Source: Bacteroidales bacterium
Lineage (GTDB): Bacteria > Bacteroidota > Bacteroidia > Bacteroidales > F082
DNA length: 64,000 nt
Assembly (NCBI GenBank): GCA_024710405.1
Contig: JANJUV010000002.1
Coordinates: 124,001 to 188,000, forward strand
Reading direction: 5' to 3'
Position 1 is the stretch's first letter. Each line of letters opens with the position of its first letter. The position numbers were made by a program, and so were the translations under genes. Shown here one piece after another: positions 43,753 through 51,950 of the stretch. The notes under the pieces were generated by a model. It was given only the letters and a program-made list of their open reading frames with translations, did not search any database and was not told where the DNA came from.

Positions 43753-45588
43753 TTATTCAGTTTTACTCCGTTTCCTACGCACAAAAATTTTAAGTTCAGC
43801 AGCTTCTTCGACCAATAAGCTATCAGGCATTAAAGGTGAAGTGGAATCCGGCTGTGCACCATCAACAGTATAGTGGATGATTGCATCGGGTATTTCGCTG
43901 TGTACAAAGTGCCAATAACCACCATCAGCAGCAGATTTCTTCTTCACCATGGGTTTGTCAACAGCCTTGCTGTAGTTCAAGCCACGGGAGTCGTAATACT
44001 GAAAATGCCACGGCAGTCTGTCGTAAAAACCTGTCCAGTCTTTCTTTTCTGCCGGTGTCCAGAGTACTTCAGCAATGGCCGCCATGCGCGGAAGAATCAT
44101 ATAGGTTACATGTGCCGGTGTGGGCAGGTATTCGGTCCACACGTTGGCCTGCGCACCAAGGATGTGTTTTGCCTCCTGCTGGTTTAGCTCTTCAGGCACA
44201 GGTTCAAAGGAATACACTTTCGACAGAGTGGTGAGGCCTCCTATGGCTAAAGGTTCGGTGGCCGGGTCGTGCTGGTAGTGATCAAAATAGCAATGTGAAC
44301 CGGGGGTCATGATCACATCGTGGCCCATCCGTGCGGCCTCGATCCCACCCGACATGCCGCGCCACGACATCACCGTGGCATCTTTAGCCAAACCACCTTC
44401 AAGGATCTCATCCCAACCAATCAGTTTTTTTCCTTTTGAGGCCAGAAATGCACTGACCCTCCTGATGAAATAGCTTTGCAATTCGTGTTCATCCTTAAGA
44501 CCCTCTGATTTGATGCGTCTCTGGCAGTGCGGACAAACTTTCCATCGGGTTTTGGGCACCTCGTCGCCACCGATATGTATATATGGTCCCGGAAACAATT
44601 CAATTACCTCAGAAAGAACCAGCTCCTGAAACTGAAATACTTCATCTGTGGTACAATATACATCCTCAAAAACGCCCCATCGGGTAGCTACTTCATAAGG
44701 GCCTCCCGTGCAACCCAGCTGGGGATAGGCTGCCAGAGCAGCCATCGCGTGTCCGGGCATCTCGATCTCGGGGATAATGGTAATGAACTTCGACTGCGCA
44801 TATGCAACAACCTCCCGCACTTCTTCCTGAGTGTAGAATCCCCCATAGGCTTGTCCGTCATAAAGTCTTTCGGGATTGCCACCTTTACCGACTAAAGTCT
44901 CCTTCCGAACCGATCCGACTTCTGTTAGCTTTGGGAAGGCCTTGATTTCTATACGCCAACCCTGATCTTCGGTCAGATGCCAGTGAAAATAATTGAACTT
45001 ATAAAGTGACAGCAAATCAATGTATTGCTTGATGAATTCTACCGGGAAAAAGTGTCTGGCTACATCAAGATGCATTCCACGGTAAGCGAACCGAGGCTTA
45101 TCCTGAATGCTTATTGCAGGGAAATTGAGATGATCAGGAAGGGCAGTTGTTTCAGGCGGTGCCGGCGGCAACAGTTGCAACAACGACTGAATCCCATAAA
45201 AGATGCCGTGTGCATCGTTTGCCTGAATGATGATGGTTTTGCGGTTGTTATGACCTAAAAAATAACCCTCATGACCAAAAAGCGAATCATTGAGATTCGA
45301 CATAAGTACAATATCGTTGCCCACACTTTTAACCCCGCTGAGCGGCACAGCCTGCAATCTGAGCGTAGTCCGGCTGTTTAGAGCCATTGCCAGCCACTCG
45401 GCCAGCACTCCGACAGCCGTATCTTGCGCATCATAAATGATCTTACTGTTATTGTCAATTCGGGTAGAACCTTCTGTAACCCAGTATTTATATGGTCTGG
45501 GTATAATGCTTATTTCAGGTAATTCTTTTGGACTGCAACCGCTAAGAACTATTAAAAATAACGAGACGAATACAAAGAATCTATACAT
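43753..45588 (-). CDS. GH20 beta-N-acetylhexosaminidase lipoprotein
   Basis: Removes terminal beta-linked GlcNAc or GalNAc by substrate-assisted catalysis. 611 residues with a lipobox (LIVLSGC). The N-terminal GH20b domain starts IIPRPYKYWVTEGSTRI. The catalytic barrel has GMHLDVARHFFPVEFIKQYI, FNYFHWHLTEDQGWRIEI, the catalytic pair D342-E343 in HIGGDEVPKTRW, and the C-terminal tryptophan QANVWTEYL. An extra C-terminal segment ends in basic residues. It lies 33 bp after the glycosylasparaginase gene, transcribed together from the promoter at 46634. Confidence 0.96.
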   Translation of the reverse strand: MYRFFVFVSLFLIVLSGCSPKELPEISIIPRPYKYWVTEGSTRIDNNSKIIYDAQDTAVGVLAEWLAMALNSRTTLRLQAVPLSGVKSVGNDIVLMSNLNDSLFGHEGYFLGHNNRKTIIIQANDAHGIFYGIQSLLQLLPPAPPETTALPDHLNFPAISIQDKPRFAYRGMHLDVARHFFPVEFIKQYIDLLSLYKFNYFHWHLTEDQGWRIEIKAFPKLTEVGSVRKETLVGKGGNPERLYDGQAYGGFYTQEEVREVVAYAQSKFITIIPEIEMPGHAMAALAAYPQLGCTGGPYEVATRWGVFEDVYCTTDEVFQFQELVLSEVIELFPGPYIHIGGDEVPKTRWKVCPHCQRRIKSEGLKDEHELQSYFIRRVSAFLASKGKKLIGWDEILEGGLAKDATVMSWRGMSGGIEAARMGHDVIMTPGSHCYFDHYQHDPATEPLAIGGLTTLSKVYSFEPVPEELNQQEAKHILGAQANVWTEYLPTPAHVTYMILPRMAAIAEVLWTPAEKKDWTGFYDRLPWHFQYYDSRGLNYSKAVDKPMVKKKSAADGGYWHFVHSEIPDAIIHYTVDGAQPDSTSPLMPDSLLVEEAAELKIFVRRKRSKTE

Positions 45589-45621
45589 GGTTAGGAGTTA
45601 TTGTGGTTATTTGTTGTTTGT

Positions 45622-46611
45622 TTACCATTCGAGGATATACGGGGCATCGATGAGCTCAGGTCCTTTATAACTGCGCAATGCGTATTGAAAACCGGGACGC
45701 AGCGAAAATGCTCCGACTGCCCCTGATTTATGCAGGGCGATGTAGCCTATCTGCATCTGATCGTGCACATTTACTTTTGACATCAGCCTCCTCAGCGCGG
45801 CTTCACAAGCCTGTTGCGGTGCCATTCCCTGTCGCATGAGTTCAACAATGAGAAAACTACCGAGGGTTTTCAATATGGCTTCGCCTTCACCAGTTGCCGT
45901 TGCTGCGCCAATTTCATTGTCCACAAACAACCCTGCGCCGATGATGGGAGAGTCGCCCACCCTGCCCGGATGTTTAAAGGCCATTCCGCTCGTGGTGCAG
46001 GCACCGGCCAGATCGCCTTGTGTGTCGAGTGCAATCATTCCGATGGTGTCATGATTTTCCCAGTTGCCGTGGGGAGCATATCGTGCACCTGAAGCCTTCC
46101 ATCGCTCCCACTCATTTTTCATTTCATCTGTTAAGAGATTGGCCTTGCTGAAACCCTGATCAAGCGCAAATTTCAGCGCACCATCGCCGGAAAGAATCAC
46201 ATGCGGTGTTTTTTCCATCACCATGCGGGCTACCGACACAGCATGCATGATTTCCTTCAGGTAAGTTACCGAACCTGCTCTTCCATCCGGACCCATGATG
46301 CATGCATCGAGCGTAACATTTCCATCGGCATCCGGAAAGCCTCCGTAGCCTACACTGGTAACCCCCGGGTCGGCTTCTGAAACCTTCACACCATTCTCGA
46401 CTGCATCAAGCACTGACAGCCCCTCCGACAATGCTTTCCAGGCCGCCTCATTGGCCGCAAGCCCGTGGTTCCAGGTGGAAACCACAAGCGGCCCATCGAA
46501 AGCTGAAGGTATGTTTGGCTGCGCTTTCATCCTCAGATTTATCAATGGAAGCAATCCGGCAGTCATTGCTCCCAGTCCAATGTTGCGTATAAAAGTTCTT
46601 CTGTTGGTCAT
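45622..46611 (-). CDS. Glycosylasparaginase (N4-(beta-N-acetylglucosaminyl)-L-asparaginase)
   Basis: Splits the bond between Asn and the first GlcNAc of an N-glycan, releasing aspartate and GlcNAc-amine. 329 residues from MTNRRTFIRNIGLGAMTAG, a twin-arginine-like signal (NRRTFI), so likely exported folded. The longer frame to 46767 includes the promoter box at 46627-46634 and was rejected. The family pattern is visible: STWNHGLAANEAAWKAL, GYGGFPDADGNVTLDACIMG, and the autocleavage site ENHDTIGMIAL with T189 as the nucleophile of the mature beta subunit. GVGDSPIIGAG-like VGDSPIIGAGLFVDNEIGAA and ATGEGE follow. It belongs with GH20 in one operon and ends the N-glycan breakdown path at the peptide. 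Confidence 0.93.
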   Translation of the reverse strand: MTNRRTFIRNIGLGAMTAGLLPLINLRMKAQPNIPSAFDGPLVVSTWNHGLAANEAAWKALSEGLSVLDAVENGVKVSEADPGVTSVGYGGFPDADGNVTLDACIMGPDGRAGSVTYLKEIMHAVSVARMVMEKTPHVILSGDGALKFALDQGFSKANLLTDEMKNEWERWKASGARYAPHGNWENHDTIGMIALDTQGDLAGACTTSGMAFKHPGRVGDSPIIGAGLFVDNEIGAATATGEGEAILKTLGSFLIVELMRQGMAPQQACEAALRRLMSKVNVHDQMQIGYIALHKSGAVGAFSLRPGFQYALRSYKGPELIDAPYILEW

Positions 46612-46626
46612 GCTGCTGCTATGGGT

Positions 46627-46634
46627 CAAATGTA
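46627..46634 (-). promoter_or_regulatory. -7 promoter box of glycosylasparaginase-GH20
   Basis: TACATTTG on the minus strand, with a 15-base leader to the ATG at 46611. It faces the transporter promoter at 46746, so this 110-bp stretch drives both arms of the locus. Confidence 0.55.
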
Positions 46635-46745
46635 TAAAGGGCGTAAAGTTACCGATATATATCACTGGATTGTCCATCATTTTACTGTTGAACATATGTT
46701 TTGCGGTCATTTTTTTCAACATCGTGCAGGCATTCATGAAAACAT

Positions 46746-46753
46746 TATTTTTG
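46746..46753 (+). promoter_or_regulatory. -7 promoter box of the transporter-kinase operon
   Basis: TATTTTTG, 43 bases before the ATG at 46797. No TTG at the expected -33 place. Confidence 0.5.
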
Positions 46754-46796
46754 TGTGTTTTCAACACAAAAAAATCGATTCAAAACCTCATTAGCT

Positions 46797-48140
46797 ATGA
46801 CAGATCAAAAAAACAACAACATGATGGTCGGGATGACCGTTTTCGGAGCCATCTTTTTCATCTTTGGCTTTGCTACAACGTTTATTGTAACCTTAAGCGC
46901 ACCGGTGAAAGAGATTTTCGGCCTGAGTGAATTTGGCGCACAACTGTTGTCGTCAGCATTTTTTATTGCCTACCCGCTAATGTCGATTCCCACAGGAAAG
47001 CTGATAGACCGCATTGGCTACAAAGGCACTGTTATTGCCGGTTTGGTACTCATGGCTCTCGGAAGCTTTATTTACATCCCTGCTGCCCAGATGCCGAGTT
47101 TTCCGGTCTTTTTGATCGGCACTTTCATCCTCGCCACCGGTGTAGTTTTTCTGCAGGTTGCTGCAAACCCTTATGTTACGGCAATTGGATCTGACGAAAC
47201 AGCCTCGAGTCGCCTTAACCTGACTCAGGCACTTAACTCTATCGCCACCATGATCGCTCCCTGGCTGATATCTGTGGCCATCTTCAGGGGATTGCAATTT
47301 CCGACTGATGCTGGCCTTGCTGCAGAAAGGGTTCCGCTTCCGTTTATCATCATGGGAATTATTGTGTTGCTGGTGGCAGTTGCTATTTTTACCATCAAAC
47401 TTCCGGTGATCAAGAGTGAAAAAAGCGAAAAGAAAAGTATCTGGCGCTATCCGCATGTGGTTTTGGGTGCGCTGGCCATCTTCATGTATGTAGGTGCCGA
47501 AGTCGGCAATGCCGGATTAATTGTCAACTACCTGAAAAACAATCTGAATATGAGTCCTGAAATGGCTTCCACCTATGCAGCCATTTACTGGGGCGGTGCT
47601 ATGGTTGGCCGTTTCTTTGGTTCGTTCATGTTCAGCGACATGCCTTCGTCACGCAAATTTACCTATGCCCTGCCTGTTTTGCTTCTTGCACTTGTATCGG
47701 GATCATTTGTTACCGAATGGAACTGGAATATCGGGCTTATTTTTGCCGGAATTGCACTCGCTAATTTCATCATCATGCAGATCGGACGCGGCAAGGCAGC
47801 CCGGACACTGGCCATCTTCGCCTTAGCCGCTGCCCTGCTCGATATCGCCACCATTGTTACAACAGGTAATATTGCCCTGTGGACACTCATTTCCATCGGA
47901 TTGTTCAACTCCATCATGTTCCCCAACATTTTCTCTCTGGCCGTAAAAGACCTCGACAAGGGCGAACTGAGCGGAGCCTCCGGACTCATCAATGCCCTGA
48001 TTTTTGGTGGTGCAGTCATTCCGCCGCTCATGGGTTTTGTGGCCGACAGCGCCGGATACACCTGGGCGTTCGTGGTTCCTGCTATCTGTTATCTCTTTAT
48101 TTTCTTCTACGCCGTGAAAGGCTGCCACATCCGCAGATAA
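46797..48140 (+). CDS. FucP/NagP-type sugar MFS transporter
   Basis: 447 residues with twelve predicted membrane helices. Start at MTDQKNNNMMVGMTVFGAIF; the frame to 46755 only adds residues without homology. Features of the fucose/glucose-galactose/N-acetylglucosamine proton symporter family are visible: FGFATTFIVTLSAPVKEIF, AYPLMSIPTGKLIDRIGYKG, and LQVAANPYVTAIGSDETASS (highly conserved in this group). RLNLTQALNSIATMIAPWL and YVGAEVGNAGLIVNYL follow. The adjacent ROK kinase and GlcNAc-releasing hydrolases suggest GlcNAc (or mannose) as the substrate. First gene of a two-gene operon. Confidence 0.9.
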   Translation: MTDQKNNNMMVGMTVFGAIFFIFGFATTFIVTLSAPVKEIFGLSEFGAQLLSSAFFIAYPLMSIPTGKLIDRIGYKGTVIAGLVLMALGSFIYIPAAQMPSFPVFLIGTFILATGVVFLQVAANPYVTAIGSDETASSRLNLTQALNSIATMIAPWLISVAIFRGLQFPTDAGLAAERVPLPFIIMGIIVLLVAVAIFTIKLPVIKSEKSEKKSIWRYPHVVLGALAIFMYVGAEVGNAGLIVNYLKNNLNMSPEMASTYAAIYWGGAMVGRFFGSFMFSDMPSSRKFTYALPVLLLALVSGSFVTEWNWNIGLIFAGIALANFIIMQIGRGKAARTLAIFALAAALLDIATIVTTGNIALWTLISIGLFNSIMFPNIFSLAVKDLDKGELSGASGLINALIFGGAVIPPLMGFVADSAGYTWAFVVPAICYLFIFFYAVKGCHIRR

Positions 48141-48175
48141 TCAATTAATATTACTATAAAATACTCTAAGAGTCT

Positions 48176-49159
48176 ATGAAAAAAGTTGCCATCGGAGTCG
48201 ATATCGGCGGAACCAACACGGCTATTGGCGTGGTAAACCGCGAAGGGGACGTGCTCGTTGATCAATGCATCCCTACCCCTACACACGGAAACATCGATCT
48301 GTATATTGAAGACCTTACCCTCGCCATCCGCGACCTGATCAAGTCGGTGAAACTGCTCAACGATAAAACAGAAGTTATCGGTATCGGCATCGGTGCGCCA
48401 AACGCCAACTACTACACCGGAACGATCGAACATGCACCCAACCTTTCCTTCAAAGGCATCGTGCATTTTGTGGACTTGCTCAAAAAACAATTTGCCGACA
48501 TGAAGGTTATGGCCATCACCAATGATGCCAATGCTGCAGCCATAGGCGAAATGATTTACGGCGGAGCCAAAGGCATGAAAAACTTCGTGATCTTCACTCT
48601 GGGCACGGGAGTAGGCAGCGGTATTGTTGTCAATGGCGACCTTGTGTATGGCCATGATGGCTTTGCAGGCGAATGCGGCCATATGACCCTGATACCCGAC
48701 GGAAGATGGTGCGGCTGCGGCGGAAAAGGACACCTCGAAGCCTATTGCTCTGCTCCCGGCATGAAACGCACTGCTTTCGAACTGCTGGCAAAATACAATG
48801 CAACGGATAGTCTGCTCGCTTCGAAATGCTTCAACGATATGGATTCAAAAATGATCTATGAAGCAGCACTCAAGGGCGACAAAATAGCGCAGGAAGTTTT
48901 TGCACTCACCGGAAAATGGCTCGGACAGGGATTGGCCGACACCGTGCACCACCTCAGCCCCGAAGCAATATTCCTCTTCGGCGGACCGGTGGCAGCCGGC
49001 GACTACATCCTGAACCCCACCAAAGAAAGCATGGAACAACATCTGCTTCCGGTGTTCAAAAACAAAATCAAGATCCTGCCTTCGAAACTTAAGCTGGGCG
49101 ATGCCGCTATCGTTGGTGCCAGCGCACTGGCATTTAACGAGTTGGAGAAAGCAAAGTAA
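48176..49159 (+). CDS. ROK family sugar kinase, probable N-acetylglucosamine or glucose kinase
   Basis: Phosphorylates an imported hexose with ATP. 327 residues. Phosphate-1 motif GVDIGGTNTAIGVV; the catalytic aspartate region ITNDANAAAIGEMIYGGA; phosphate-2 motif FTLGTGVGSGIVVNGDLVYG; GECGHMTLIPDG carries the substrate glutamate and histidine. The ROK zinc motif reads CGCGGKGHLEAY, with histidine where a third cysteine usually stands. The gene starts 36 bp after the sugar transporter, which fits uptake followed by phosphorylation. A GlcNAc-6-phosphate deacetylase is not in the window. Confidence 0.92.
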   Translation: MKKVAIGVDIGGTNTAIGVVNREGDVLVDQCIPTPTHGNIDLYIEDLTLAIRDLIKSVKLLNDKTEVIGIGIGAPNANYYTGTIEHAPNLSFKGIVHFVDLLKKQFADMKVMAITNDANAAAIGEMIYGGAKGMKNFVIFTLGTGVGSGIVVNGDLVYGHDGFAGECGHMTLIPDGRWCGCGGKGHLEAYCSAPGMKRTAFELLAKYNATDSLLASKCFNDMDSKMIYEAALKGDKIAQEVFALTGKWLGQGLADTVHHLSPEAIFLFGGPVAAGDYILNPTKESMEQHLLPVFKNKIKILPSKLKLGDAAIVGASALAFNELEKAK

Positions 49160-49200
49160 AACTTTATTTCGGAAAGTAATCACTCAGACAGTTTTCATTA

Positions 49201-49248
49201 CCCCTGAATAAAACCTGACAAAATGGTTTTTCAGGGGTTATGTATTTT
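49201..49248 (+). terminator. Terminator of the transporter-kinase operon
   Basis: CCCCTGA-(bulge)-AAAACC pairs with GGTTTT-TCAGGGG (49201-49237), followed by TTATGTATTTTTTTT. Starts 41 bases after the kinase stop. Confidence 0.82.
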
Positions 49249-49318
49249 TTTTGGCGCCACCAAATTCAGGGTCTGATGAATAACTCCCTGATACCTATAC
49301 TTGGAATGAAGATTTTAT

Positions 49319-49493
49319 ATTTAACCGCTAAGGACGCAGAGTTTTACGCTAAGAGCGCTAAGTTGGGTTTGATGTGATATGGTACATATGTGTTCTATGC
49401 ATACTTTGCGGTCCTCTCCTTAGCGCACCTTGCGATTTTTCTTTTTTTTAACCGCTAAGAGCGCAGAGTATGGCGCGAAGGTCGCAATGCCAG
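49319..49493. repeat. CGCTAAGGACGCAGAG-type intergenic repeats, direct and inverted
   Basis: TTTAACCGCTAAGGACGCAG starts the first copy (49319-49365, continuing GTTTTACGCTAAGAGCGCTAAG). A reverse-oriented partner CTTTGCGGTCCTC-TCCTTAGCGCACCTTGCG lies at about 49404-49434. A second direct copy TTTAACCGCTAAGAGCGCAGAG follows at 49447-49468, continuing to TGGCGCGAAGGTCGCAATGCC. These fill most of the 551-bp gap between two converging genes. The hairpin at 29240-29300 is of the same general kind. Confidence 0.65.
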
Positions 49494-49598
49494 GTTCTGT
49501 ATAACGAGTAAATATACGCAACACTGCGCATATTCCCACTTTACCTGAATCTATCCGTTTCTCTTTTATCACATTCGTAATCAATAATCTCCCTGTTG

Positions 49599-49620
49599 AC
49601 AAACGTTTGCAAACGTTTGT
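49599..49620. promoter_or_regulatory. 22-bp perfect palindrome, LacI-type operator candidate
   Basis: ACAAACGTTTG is followed directly by CAAACGTTTGT, giving two fused CAAACGTTTG palindromes with overall two-fold symmetry. AAACGTTT is the classical core bound by LacI/GalR-family sugar repressors. It precedes an ATG at 49648 whose frame (MKSTNQTSRQKIFSV...) continues to 49836 but overlaps the converging nuclease gene and looks like a remnant. No intact gene is served by it at present. Confidence 0.5.
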
Positions 49621-49710
49621 TTCGGGCTATTTTCAATCCGTAAAGTTATGAAATCCACCAATCAAACAAGCAGGCAAAAAATATTTTCAGTTTGTCCAAA
49701 CTCCTCTGAT

Positions 49711-50559
49711 TCAGGGCAGGTAAAGCCCCGCTACTACCGGTCTGTGGTCGGAGGGGATGAGGTTGCCTGTGTTGAGGATGGGTGCGCGGTAGCTTGCCGG
49801 CAGAATGCCTTTGCTCAGAAAGATAAAATCAACTAAGGCATCGTTTTCTTCATCCTGGTCAAAGCCTGTATATGTGGGGCGCTCACGCTCCTCCCAGACG
49901 GGTTCGATCTGGCGTGCGTCGGTGAGAGCGGCAGTCAGGCGGGGATAGTTGGGGTCGTCGGGACTGAAATTGAAGTCGCCCATCAGGATCAGTTCTTCGT
50001 CTGTGTGCCCGGCAAGAAAAGCAAGCAGCATATCCACACTCATTTTTCGGGCTTCCACGCCAATATGGTCAAGGTGGGTGTTGACAACCAAAAGTTGTCT
50101 GCTGCTGCGCTTTTCCTGCAACCTCACCCAGCTCACCATACGCTCACAAAGGGCATCCCAGCCTTTCGAACCGGCAATTTCAGGGGTTTCCGACAACCAG
50201 AAATGTCCGGCATTCATCATGTGGAAGCGGGCTGTGTCGTAAAACACAGGCACGTACTCCCCTGCTTCATGGCCATCGGCGCGGCCAACACCCACAAAGC
50301 TGTAACCGCCAAGCTGTGTCTGAAGATACTCCACCTGTGCATGAAGCGCCTCCTGAAAACCAATGATGGCGGGCTGTTCCTGCTTCAGAAAATCAACTAC
50401 TGCCTCGCGCCGGAACCTCCAGGCATGGGGGCCATCGCTCTCGGTTTCGAGGCGGATGTTCCAACTGATAAGCTTCATGGACAGCTTTTCCTGTGCACGC
50501 GTCACTGTCAGGCTTGTCAGTACTGTGACAACAAAATAAATGCATGTAAATCTTAACAT
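49711..50559 (-). CDS. Secreted endonuclease/exonuclease/phosphatase-family protein
   Basis: 282 residues with a signal peptide (MLRFTCIYFVVTVLTSLTVTRAQ) and one EEP domain. MKLISWNIRLETESDGPHAW (metal asparagine), PAIIGFQEALHAQVEYLQ (catalytic glutamate), VVNTHLDHIG (histidine), ILMGDFNFSPDD (Asp-Asn pair), and the terminal IPSDHRPVVAG are all in place. The fold covers nucleases, sphingomyelinases and inositol phosphatases. Residues such as EYVPVFYDTARF are shared by Bacteroidetes members next to glycan genes, whose substrate is unproven. It stands alone on the minus strand between the sugar kinase and the first ATPase. Confidence 0.85.
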   Translation of the reverse strand: MLRFTCIYFVVTVLTSLTVTRAQEKLSMKLISWNIRLETESDGPHAWRFRREAVVDFLKQEQPAIIGFQEALHAQVEYLQTQLGGYSFVGVGRADGHEAGEYVPVFYDTARFHMMNAGHFWLSETPEIAGSKGWDALCERMVSWVRLQEKRSSRQLLVVNTHLDHIGVEARKMSVDMLLAFLAGHTDEELILMGDFNFSPDDPNYPRLTAALTDARQIEPVWEERERPTYTGFDQDEENDALVDFIFLSKGILPASYRAPILNTGNLIPSDHRPVVAGLYLP

Positions 50560-50637
50560 TGTTCAAATCATGAATGATGGTTGATTACGCTTAGGATTTT
50601 CCTGCTGAATCAATACAAAAGTAGCACTATGGCCTTT

Positions 50638-51765
50638 CTACAGGCCCAGAAACTCCCAGAAGTTTTCGCTATGCACTAAATTCAGGCTTGCCTGAGGGTA
50701 ATGATTTGAGAATGTGGACGGGAATTTAAACTTCCTTGTCGGATCCCATTTTATTTCAAATGCCTGCAATTGCCCGTCCGCTTCCTCTAAATAGTCTATT
50801 TCCTGTTGTTGGGTGGTTCGCCAGAAATATCTTTTTGCGTATATCTTATTGTAATGCAGATATTTCATTCGTTCAGCAATGAAGAAATTTTCCCACAATG
50901 CCCCGAAATCCGTCCGGGCAACAACTGGGGCATAATTTCCCAAAATAGCGTTGCGGACACCGTTGTCATAAAAATATATCTTTCTGCTTTTCTTCAGCTC
51001 ATTGCGCGCATTACGGCTTAACGAGCGCAAACGAAAAACAACGTATGCCTTTTCGAGCAACGAAATATAGCGTTGAACAGTTTTTGAGTCTGTTCTGAGT
51101 GTTGACGCCAGTTCATGGCACGAAACCTCAGAAGCAAGCTGCAAAGCCAACGCCTCCAGTAATTGGTCAATAAATTCAGGTTTGCGTATGTCCTGAAAAA
51201 CAAAAACATCCTTATATAAATAGCTGCTCACCAGATTATTCAATATTTCTGGTTCGTTTCCCGGATTGTTCACCACATCAGGAAAGCTCCCGTAAATCAG
51301 CCTCTGACCTAAATCTCTTTTTGCTTCCAGGAATCCTCTGTCATCTGCAAGCTCCTTCATGGACAAAGGATACAGTTGATATTCAAACTTCCTCCCGGTC
51401 AATGGTTCGTTAATAAGGCTAGCGAGGTCAAGCGAAGACGATCCGGTGACAATCAACTGCAGGTCTGGCAATTGGTCGGTGATCAACTTAAGCGTCATTC
51501 CAATATTGGCAACCCTTTGGGCTTCATCAATCAATACAGTGGCATACCCTAGCGTAAGCCTGCGTAGCGTGGTTACATCACTGTCTGACAACAATTTTCT
51601 GATATCGCTGTTGTCGCAGTTCAGGCTGAGAATCTTGTGGCTCATCTTAGATTCAAGTATCCTGAGTAAGGTTGACTTTCCTACCTGTCGCGGGCCTAGA
51701 ATAATAATAGCTTTGCCTGTGCCTGTTTTCTCAAGAATAATATCTTCTAAAGTACGTGCTATCAT
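50638..51765 (-). CDS. AAA_14/DUF4143 P-loop ATPase (1 of 3 ATPases in the cluster)
   Basis: 375 residues. Walker A GPRQVGKST at 24-32, Walker B VLIDEAQRV (about 75-83), sensor-like LQLIVTGSSSLDL (about 103-115), the AAA_14 hallmark YQLYPLSMKELADD (about 131-144). A winged-helix DUF4143 region is around AYVVFRLRSLSRN. At the C-terminus is a PD-(D/E)xK-like site, EIDYLEEADGQLQAFEIKW, suggesting nuclease ancestry. Members are abundant and patchily distributed in Bacteroidetes; the biological role is unknown. It has a full promoter with a palindrome over the -33 element. Divergent from the sugar dehydrogenase gene. Confidence 0.9.
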   Translation of the reverse strand: MIARTLEDIILEKTGTGKAIIILGPRQVGKSTLLRILESKMSHKILSLNCDNSDIRKLLSDSDVTTLRRLTLGYATVLIDEAQRVANIGMTLKLITDQLPDLQLIVTGSSSLDLASLINEPLTGRKFEYQLYPLSMKELADDRGFLEAKRDLGQRLIYGSFPDVVNNPGNEPEILNNLVSSYLYKDVFVFQDIRKPEFIDQLLEALALQLASEVSCHELASTLRTDSKTVQRYISLLEKAYVVFRLRSLSRNARNELKKSRKIYFYDNGVRNAILGNYAPVVARTDFGALWENFFIAERMKYLHYNKIYAKRYFWRTTQQQEIDYLEEADGQLQAFEIKWDPTRKFKFPSTFSNHYPQASLNLVHSENFWEFLGL

Positions 51766-51779
51766 CGTGGGCTTTTTGA

Positions 51780-51831
51780 CAAAAATACTAATATTTTGAC
51801 TTATAATCCAAAATTACTATAATATTTTGGG
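51780..51831 (-). promoter_or_regulatory. Promoter and AT-rich palindrome of the ATPase at 50638
   Basis: TTTTG (51813-51809), 21-nt spacer, TATTTTTG (51787-51780), and a 14-base leader. TAATCCAAAAT (about 51803-51813) and ATTTTGGGATTA (about 51823-51834) form an inverted repeat with one gap. The half-site ATATTTTG occurs twice in direct orientation (about 51791 and 51822). The repeat covers the -33 element. Confidence 0.65.
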
Positions 51832-51950
51832 ATTATACTCCTGAATGTTGATTCTTTCACATCCCCTCGAAGTAAAACCGGAGCCAGGTCTTGCACTATG
51901 GCCAAAAAAAGATTAGTTTTACGTTTCGGAAACACCCAATGCTGTTCACC

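Noticed and set aside
48107-48733. 208-residue minus-strand open frame
   Set aside because: Antisense to the ROK kinase, whose catalytic motifs are intact; composition is typical of a shadow frame.
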